Positions 58,791 through 64,000 of a stretch of 64,000 bases of DNA are shown here, one piece after another. Location of the stretch: assembly GCA_016713085.1 (NCBI GenBank), contig JADJPV010000002.1, forward strand, positions 124,001-188,000. Direction: 5' to 3'. Under the pieces are notes generated by a model, which was given only the letters and a program-made list of their open reading frames with translations, was not told the DNA's origin and searched no databases. This stretch comes from Chitinophagaceae bacterium (GTDB taxonomy: Bacteria > Bacteroidota > Bacteroidia > Chitinophagales > Chitinophagaceae). How positions within the stretch are numbered: position 1 is the first letter of the stretch; every line of letters begins with the position of its first letter. The position numbers were made by a program, and so were the translations under genes.

Positions 58791-58872
58791 ATGTGCCCGG
58801 TCTTGCACATGGCAAGATGTACAAACGTTATACGTTTGGGGCATCTTGCCCTTCACTCCGAAGTCGTTTCGG
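58791..58872. other. Candidate origin of transfer (oriT)
   Basis: Three adjacent hairpins 27-108 bases before the mobilisation operon: ATGTGC / GCACAT (58791-58796, 58805-58810); GGCAAGATG / CATCTTGCC (58811-58819, 58842-58850) enclosing CAAACGT / ACGTTTG (58822-58828, 58832-58838); and CCGAA / TTCGG (58858-58862, 58868-58872). Position next to a relaxase operon and hairpin density fit an oriT; the nick site is not identified. Confidence 0.6.
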
Positions 58873-58898
58873 GGTATTGAAACAGAAAACTTAAAACC

Positions 58899-59294
58899 AT
58901 GAAGAAGTTAGAAAGTGAAGTGAGGAGCAAAATGGTGGTAGTAAGAATGAATGAAACTGAATTTGAACAGGCAGAAAAATTCAGAAAAAAGACTACCGAA
59001 AGATACCTGAGTACTTATGTTAGAAAACTGAGTTTACAAAAGCCTATTACGGTAAAGTACAGAAACGAAAGTGCCGATGATTTTTTGTTGGATATGCTGA
59101 ACCTGAAAAAAGAACTGAATGCCATCGGCAACAATTTTAACCAGGCAGTACACAAACTGCATATACTGGATAAGATACCGGAGTTCAGGGTTTGGGTACA
59201 ACAGTATGATGGGTTACAAAAAGTGCTAATCAGCAAAGTAGAAGAAATAAAATTACGGATGAATCAACTCTATGAACAATGGTTGCAAAAATAA
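58899..59294 (+). CDS. MobC-like relaxosome accessory protein
   Basis: 131 residues, basic. KMVVVRMNETEFEQAEKFRKKTTERYLSTYVRKLSL is a ribbon-helix-helix-like N-terminus as in mobilisation accessory proteins, and LNLKKELNAIGNNFNQAVHKLHIL is the conserved MobC/bacterial mobilisation motif (IGNNxNQ). It would bind oriT and help the relaxase. It overlaps the relaxase start by 16 bases. Confidence 0.85.
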   Translation: MKKLESEVRSKMVVVRMNETEFEQAEKFRKKTTERYLSTYVRKLSLQKPITVKYRNESADDFLLDMLNLKKELNAIGNNFNQAVHKLHILDKIPEFRVWVQQYDGLQKVLISKVEEIKLRMNQLYEQWLQK

Positions 59295-60559
59295 CCACAC
59301 CTAAAAGTATTGAAGCTGCACTCAATTACAACGAAAATAAAGTGCAAAAAGGTACCGCCGTTTGCCTTCATGCAGCCAACTATCTTAAAGATGCTAAGGA
59401 TATGAATTTTTATCAAAAGTTGAATGGCTTTGCAAGACTGAATAGTTTGAATGAAAGGGCAACAACCCAAACCCTGCATGTATCTCTCAATTTTGACCCA
59501 TCCGAAAAGCTATCTGAAACCAGGTTACTTGAAATTGCTTCTGCATACATGGAGAAAATTGGTTTTGGTGAACAACCTTTTTTGGTTTACAAGCATGAAG
59601 ATGCAGGTCATCCGCACATTCATATCGTCAGCACCACCATTAGGGAAAATGGCACCAGAATAAACACTCACAACATTGGGAGGAATCAATCTGAAAAAGC
59701 AAGAAAAGAAATTGAGCAATTGTTTGGATTAGTGAGAGCAGAAAAGCAAGGCCAATTAAGAAACCCCGGCATTAAACCAGCAGATGCAACAAAAGCAGTG
59801 TATGGAAAAGATGAAACCAAGAGAGCAATCTCTAATATTGTGGGTGCAGTTTTTAGTCAATACAAGTTTGCCTCATTACCGGAGTTTAATGCAGCCCTCA
59901 AACAGTTCAATGTCGTAGCCGACAGAGGTAAAGAAGAAGGCAGGATTTATAAGAACCGTGGATTGGTATATCGCATACTTGATGCAGATGGAAATAAAGT
60001 GGGTGTTCCTATCAAAGCAAGTTCCATCGGCTGCAAACCAATCTTAGCAAACCTGGAAAAGAAATTTGAAAATAACGAACCGTTAAAAGAACCGCTAAAA
60101 CAAAGAACAAAAACAGCGTTGGATAATTGCCTGGCAGCTTCTCCAAAATCAATGAAAGATTTGGTGAAAGCTTTGGAACAGCAACAGGTTTATACAGTGC
60201 TTCGGCAAAATGCAGATGGCAGGTTGTATGGAATTACGTTTGTTGACAACCAAACCAAAGCTGTTTTTAATGGAAGTGATTTAGGGAAAGGTTACAGTGC
60301 TGCAGCTTTGCAAAGCAGGTTGGCAACAGTAAATGAAAACACTCTTAATCACGAAGATTCAAATAAGGGAAGTTCATCCGGCTCTTTGCAAAAAGATAAT
60401 CAGCATCAAAAGCAACAAGAAAAAGTAATTCTACCGCCAGCAAAAACAGAAGGTATTTTGGATGTGCTTCTTTCCACTAAAGAGCAATACGATAACGTAC
60501 CCGGAAGCCTGATGAAAAAGAAACGGAAGAAAAAGAAACGCAACAACAATAATTTTTAA
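59279..60559 (+). CDS. MOBP-type relaxase / mobilisation nuclease
   Basis: 426 residues. Near the start, SIEAALNYNENKVQKG holds the likely catalytic tyrosine (residue 17); the metal-binding histidine triad is in YKHEDAGHPHIHIVSTTI (near residue 106-115). The N-terminal 200 residues are the nicking domain; the C-terminus is flexible and ends in a lysine-rich tail (MKKKRKKKKRNNNN). It cuts oriT and is transferred covalently attached to DNA. In frame with MobC and the coupling protein. Confidence 0.9.
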   Translation: MVAKITTPKSIEAALNYNENKVQKGTAVCLHAANYLKDAKDMNFYQKLNGFARLNSLNERATTQTLHVSLNFDPSEKLSETRLLEIASAYMEKIGFGEQPFLVYKHEDAGHPHIHIVSTTIRENGTRINTHNIGRNQSEKARKEIEQLFGLVRAEKQGQLRNPGIKPADATKAVYGKDETKRAISNIVGAVFSQYKFASLPEFNAALKQFNVVADRGKEEGRIYKNRGLVYRILDADGNKVGVPIKASSIGCKPILANLEKKFENNEPLKEPLKQRTKTALDNCLAASPKSMKDLVKALEQQQVYTVLRQNADGRLYGITFVDNQTKAVFNGSDLGKGYSAAALQSRLATVNENTLNHEDSNKGSSSGSLQKDNQHQKQQEKVILPPAKTEGILDVLLSTKEQYDNVPGSLMKKKRKKKKRNNNNF

Positions 60560-60576
60560 CCGATAAATATTTTACT

Positions 60577-62544
60577 ATGTCTGTTACAGGAGAGAACGAA
60601 CAGGGGTTGCGGAAGATAATAGACCTCACAAGATTTGCCAGCATCTTTATTTTGCTGTTGCACTTTTATTATTTCTGCTATGTTGCTTTTGAGCAATGGG
60701 AAATAAAATCAACTATTACCGACCGGCTGATGAAGAATATTTCTCAAACAGGATTATTCAGCGGTTTGCTGACATCAAAGTTTTTAGCATTAGGCTTATT
60801 GACAATTTCTTTGTTTGGTTCACAAGGAAAAAAAGATGAAAAGATAAACTGGAGAAGTATCACGGCATATTTGCTGATTGGATTGTTACTATATTTTGGA
60901 AGTTATCTGCTATTCCAATTGCAAAAAGAAATTCAAACGGTCGCCATCATTTACATGACCGTCACTGGAATTGGTTTTCTATTGATACTGGCTGGTGGTA
61001 ATTTACTCAGCCGTTTAATCCGTTACAATTTGGGTGACGATGTTTTCAATTCACTAAATGAAACCTTTCCGCAGGAAGAACGGTTAATCAGTAACGAATA
61101 TTCTATCAACCTGCCTGCCCGATACAACCTGAAAGGTCGTGTAAGAAAAAGCTGGATAAATATCATCAATCCATTTCGTGGCTTGCTTGTTATTGGCAGT
61201 CCTGGTGCTGGTAAAAGTTGGTTTGTAATTCAGCATGTCATCAAGCAGCATATTGAAAAAGGCTTTGCCATGTTTGTGTATGATTTTAAGTATGATGATT
61301 TGAGCCGCATTGTTTACAACTGGCTACAGAAAAATAAACACAACTATTCAGTTAAGCCATCATTCTATGTAATCAACTTTGATAACCTTTCTGTATCGCA
61401 CCGATGCAATCCCCTTGACCCAAACAGCATGAATGATATTACTGATGCTACTGAAAGTGCAAGGACTATTCTGTTAGGATTGAACAGAGAATGGATAAAC
61501 AAGCAGGGAGATTTCTTTGTAGAGTCACCCATCAATTTTGTTACGGCTGTTATCTGGTTCCTGCGAAAATATGCTGATGGAAAATATTGCACCCTGCCGC
61601 ATGTAATAGAATTAATGCAGGCAGAGTATGATGAATTGTTTCCAGTGTTGAACACACAGCCTGAAATTGAAGTGTTGGTAAACCCATTCATCACCGCTTA
61701 TCAAAACGATGCAATGGAGCAATTGGAAGGACAGGTGGCTTCAGCAAAAATTGGTATGGCAAGGTTGGCGGCTCCGCAGCTCTATTGGGTATTGTCCGGC
61801 AACGATTTTACATTGGACATTAACAATCCAAAACATCCAAAGATTGTTTGTGTGGGTAATAACCCTGAGAAGCAACAAATTTATGGAGCAGTGTTATCGC
61901 TTTATGTTTCAAGGTTGGTAAGGCAGGTAAACAAAAAAGGAATGCAGAAATGCAGTTTAGTTTTTGATGAATTTCCTACCATTTATTTCAATAATATTGA
62001 TAGCCTGATTGCAACCGCAAGAAGTAATAAAGTTGCCACTACATTAGCCATGCAGGATTTTAGCCAGCTTAAAAAGGATTATGGCCGGGAGCAAGCTGAT
62101 GTGATTGTAAATATTACCGGCAACATCATCAGTGGCCAGGTGATGGGTGAAACCAGTAAGTTGCTGAGTGAACGTTTTGGAAAAATTATGCAGGATAGAC
62201 AAAGTGTTTCCATCAACCGAACCGATACTTCTATCAGCCACAGTAAACAATTGGATGCAGCCATACCCGCCAGCAAAATCGCAGCTCTTTCTTCCGGTGA
62301 GTTCGTGGGCATGGTTGCTGATGATCCTCTGGAAAAAATAAAACTCAAAATGTTTCATTCAGAAATTATTAACAACCATGAAAAACTGAATGCAGAAGTA
62401 AGCAACTACAAGGACATACCTGTTGTTAGCAATGTTACCCAGCAGCAGGTGCTGGATAATTATTACCAGGTGAAGATGGATATTAAAAGGTTGATTGGGG
62501 AGGAAGTAGGAAGGTTGAAGGAGGAAAAAACTGAAACAGGGTAA
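60577..62544 (+). CDS. VirD4/TraG-type coupling protein
   Basis: 655 residues. Three or four N-terminal membrane helices (to about residue 145), then the ATPase: VIGSPGAGKSWFVIQHVIKQHIEKGFAMFVYDFKYDD (Walker A near residue 207), SLVFDEFPTIYF (Walker B near 460), and ATTLAMQDFSQLKKDYGREQADVIVNITGNIISGQV. It links the relaxase-DNA complex to the channel at the inner membrane. Name clash: Bacteroidetes TraG is the VirB4-like protein at 37-39 kb. Intact. Confidence 0.93.
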   Translation: MSVTGENEQGLRKIIDLTRFASIFILLLHFYYFCYVAFEQWEIKSTITDRLMKNISQTGLFSGLLTSKFLALGLLTISLFGSQGKKDEKINWRSITAYLLIGLLLYFGSYLLFQLQKEIQTVAIIYMTVTGIGFLLILAGGNLLSRLIRYNLGDDVFNSLNETFPQEERLISNEYSINLPARYNLKGRVRKSWINIINPFRGLLVIGSPGAGKSWFVIQHVIKQHIEKGFAMFVYDFKYDDLSRIVYNWLQKNKHNYSVKPSFYVINFDNLSVSHRCNPLDPNSMNDITDATESARTILLGLNREWINKQGDFFVESPINFVTAVIWFLRKYADGKYCTLPHVIELMQAEYDELFPVLNTQPEIEVLVNPFITAYQNDAMEQLEGQVASAKIGMARLAAPQLYWVLSGNDFTLDINNPKHPKIVCVGNNPEKQQIYGAVLSLYVSRLVRQVNKKGMQKCSLVFDEFPTIYFNNIDSLIATARSNKVATTLAMQDFSQLKKDYGREQADVIVNITGNIISGQVMGETSKLLSERFGKIMQDRQSVSINRTDTSISHSKQLDAAIPASKIAALSSGEFVGMVADDPLEKIKLKMFHSEIINNHEKLNAEVSNYKDIPVVSNVTQQQVLDNYYQVKMDIKRLIGEEVGRLKEEKTETG

Positions 62545-62563
62545 TAGGTGGGGGAAGTTAAAA

Positions 62564-62594
62564 TTTGTTTAGTTAGGAATCCTTACTATATTTG
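62564..62594 (+). promoter_or_regulatory. Consensus Bacteroidetes promoter for the protoglobin cluster
   Basis: TTTG at 62564-62567 and TATATTTG at 62587-62594 match the -33 and -7 consensus with a 19-base spacer. The ATG of the protoglobin gene at 62622 is 28 bases downstream. Confidence 0.8.
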
Positions 62595-62621
62595 AACTTT
62601 CATTCACATAAACTTTATACA

Positions 62622-63200
62622 ATGTCAGAAGAAATTAAAGGTTATGCCTACGGGCAAGTTGGGCAATCACCGGTAAGTATTGCCGATTTAGAACTACTAA
62701 AAAAAACTGTTTTGTTTACTGCGGAAGATGAAAAGAACCTGCGGTTGGCCGGAGAGGTGCTAAAAGACCAGACCAATGATGTGCTTGACTTATGGTATGG
62801 CTTTGTTGGCGGTAATGAACATCTGGTTCACTATTTTACTAAGAATAATCAGCCAAATATGGATTACCTGGCTGCCGTGAGGGCAAGGTTCGGCCAGTGG
62901 ATTATGGACTTGTGCAACCGGCCTTATGACCAGGATTGGCTGAATTATCAGCATGAAGTTGCACTGCGTCACCACAGTACTAAAAAGAATAAAACAGATG
63001 GAGTGGATACTGTGCCCATTATTCACTACCGCTATATGGTGGCGTTTATCTTTCCTATTACAGCTACTATTAAAAGTTTCTTAACAAAAAAAGGTCATGG
63101 CGAAGAAGTTGTTGAAGCTATGTATGCGGCATGGTTTAAAGCTATAACTCTTACTGTAATTCTATGGACTTATCCATACATCAATAAAGATGAGTTCTAA
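62622..63200 (+). CDS. Protoglobin (globin-fold heme protein)
   Basis: About 192 residues. The ATG at 62622 fits the promoter; a longer in-frame start at 62592 would overlap the -7 box. FTAEDEKNLRLAGEVLKDQTNDVLDLWYGFVGGNEHLVHYF, LNYQHEVALRHHSTKKNK and YMVAFIFPITATIKSFLTKKGHG are protoglobin features, with a proximal histidine in the QHEVALRHH segment. Protoglobins bind O2, NO or CO; a gas-sensing or NO-protecting role is likely. First gene of a four-gene cargo unit. Confidence 0.85.
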   Translation: MSEEIKGYAYGQVGQSPVSIADLELLKKTVLFTAEDEKNLRLAGEVLKDQTNDVLDLWYGFVGGNEHLVHYFTKNNQPNMDYLAAVRARFGQWIMDLCNRPYDQDWLNYQHEVALRHHSTKKNKTDGVDTVPIIHYRYMVAFIFPITATIKSFLTKKGHGEEVVEAMYAAWFKAITLTVILWTYPYINKDEF

Positions 63201-63306
63201 CATAAAATCATACTTTAAAAGAATCGGAATAGCCGGATTTATTTTCTTCCTGCTTAAAGGAGTCATCTGGCTATTCATCTTTTTATTTCTAAAATCTAAA
63301 ATTTAA
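63190..63306 (+). CDS. 38-residue membrane peptide
   Basis: Starts inside the end of the protoglobin gene (11-base overlap) and encodes MSSNIKSYFKRIGIAGFIFF, continuing LLKGVIWLFIFLFLK and ending SKI. A basic N-terminus and one long hydrophobic helix predict an inner-membrane single-pass peptide. It is too short for default gene calling but fits between two genes with tight spacing (4 bases to the next ATG). Function unknown; probably translated by coupling to the globin. Confidence 0.6.
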   Translation: MSSNIKSYFKRIGIAGFIFFLLKGVIWLFIFLFLKSKI

Positions 63307-63310
63307 TAGA

Positions 63311-63574
63311 ATGAAAGTTTCTGTTTGGGATACTTATATAACAAAAAATGATGGCAGCATAATGCACTTTGACATTATTGCCCCCGATACTCTAAAAGAA
63401 GAAGCAATAATTCATACCTTTGGTAAGGATTACTTACAATCTAAAGAACAGACCGGTCAACAATTGACAGCCAAAGAGTGCCGTTTTTGTCATATAGAAG
63501 CGGCCACAGTAGAACTGGAAAAAATGATTACAGAAAAAGGGTATTATATAGTAGAAATGGAAAATTGCAAATAG
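63311..63574 (+). CDS. DUF2024 family protein
   Basis: 87 residues. MKVSVWDTYITKNDGSIMHFDIIAPD is the unmistakable family start, followed by FGKDYLQSKEQTGQQLTAKECRFCHIEAA with the conserved CxFCHxE block that may bind a metal. Cytosolic, function unknown. It follows the membrane peptide by 4 bases and precedes the MarR gene by 1 base. Confidence 0.88.
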   Translation: MKVSVWDTYITKNDGSIMHFDIIAPDTLKEEAIIHTFGKDYLQSKEQTGQQLTAKECRFCHIEAATVELEKMITEKGYYIVEMENCK

Positions 63575-63575
63575 C

Positions 63576-64000
63576 ATGTCGGTATTTAACCTAAAGTATC
63601 AAAACGCCAGTCTTGATAATAAGATAGTTGCTGGTCTGGAAAGATTATCGCAGGTATTCAGGGTTTTACTTTGGAAAAAGGCTAAACAACATGGATTAAG
63701 CCCGATACAAATACAGTTACTCATTTTTATTCAGCACCACGCTTCCGATAAATCCACTGTCAGTTACCTGGCAAAAGAATTTAATGTAACCAAACCTACC
63801 ATTAGTGATGCAATAAAAGTGTTGGAGCAAAAAAAGGTAATTAAAAAAATAGCTGATAAAAGAGATACCAGGAGCTACACTATTCAGTTGACACCCCAAG
63901 GGAAAAATATTGTTTTAGATACAGAACATTTTGTGAACCCCTTTACAGAAATTATTTCAGGCATATCTCAGACGGAAAAATTAGGGTTATGGGAAAACAT
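63576..64000 (+). CDS. MarR-family transcriptional regulator (partial, cut by window end)
   Basis: At least 141 residues. SPIQIQLLIFIQHHASDKSTVSYLAKEFNVTKPTISDAIKVLEQKKVIKKIADKRDTRSYTIQLTPQGKNIV is a winged helix-turn-helix with the MarR recognition helix and the DKRDTR wing. Likely the regulator of the protoglobin unit, in the same transcript. The gene runs off the window. Confidence 0.85.
   Translation, partial: MSVFNLKYQNASLDNKIVAGLERLSQVFRVLLWKKAKQHGLSPIQIQLLIFIQHHASDKSTVSYLAKEFNVTKPTISDAIKVLEQKKVIKKIADKRDTRSYTIQLTPQGKNIVLDTEHFVNPFTEIISGISQTEKLGLWEN

Overview
The window reads as a chromosome segment of a Bacteroidota bacterium, most likely order Chitinophagales (family Chitinophagaceae by the look of the proteins). 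Support comes from Bacteroidetes-type promoters (TAnnTTTG -7 boxes), CTnDOT-like tra genes (TraE/F/G/J/K/M/N), DUF1896, DUF2024, and M1 peptidases with the long C-terminal extension typical of the group. It splits into a conserved chromosomal part (1-18,507) and an integrative conjugative element (ICE, about 18,582 to beyond 64,000) that abuts a tRNA-Asp gene.

Chromosome (1-18,581): the end of rpoB, all of rpoC and its terminator, an OmpH/Skp-like periplasmic chaperone, an APC amino-acid permease, a heptose-7-phosphate kinase, an isoaspartyl peptidase/asparaginase and ispD on the plus strand. On the minus strand are a GNAT-like protein, two tandem M1 aminopeptidases, a polyprenyl-phosphate sugar transferase and a Gfo/Idh/MocA oxidoreductase. 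tRNA-Asp(GTC) with its own promoter and terminator closes this part.

ICE, minus-strand transfer arm (18.8-51.5 kb): read from right to left it carries a LuxR-type membrane regulator, a large unrecognised 402-aa protein, TraE, DUF1896, a 1,829-aa methylase-helicase, TraF, TraG (VirB4-like ATPase), a lipoprotein, three VirB5/TraI-like secreted proteins, TraJ, TraK, a TraL-position protein, TraM, TraN, two related proteins of unknown function and two small DNA-binding proteins (one excisionase-like) next to the tRNA boundary. The tra operon is split by two plus-strand cargo blocks: an 8-kb AraC-regulated oxidoreductase cluster (28.1-35.7 kb) and an ABC-2 transporter (40.0-41.6 kb). The two tra pieces to the left of the cargo blocks begin with the same 68-bp promoter-like sequence.

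ICE, plus-strand leading and mobilisation arm (52-64 kb): a gamma-glutamylcyclotransferase gene lies between two 106-bp palindromic direct repeats. It is followed by ssb, DUF932, a HEXXH zincin (minus strand), radC, a GmrSD-type DUF262/DUF1524 protein, an oriT-like cluster of hairpins, MobC-like protein, MOBP-type relaxase, VirD4-like coupling protein, and then a redox-looking cargo set (protoglobin, a 38-aa membrane peptide, DUF2024, MarR regulator cut by the window end). No integrase and no second copy of the tRNA end is visible, so the other ICE end lies outside.

Data quality: at least 17 single-base indels, nearly all in homopolymers, break otherwise well-conserved genes, including the essential rpoB and rpoC. 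I treat them as sequencing or assembly errors and annotate the joined genes; none should be read as a real pseudogene without checking the reads.
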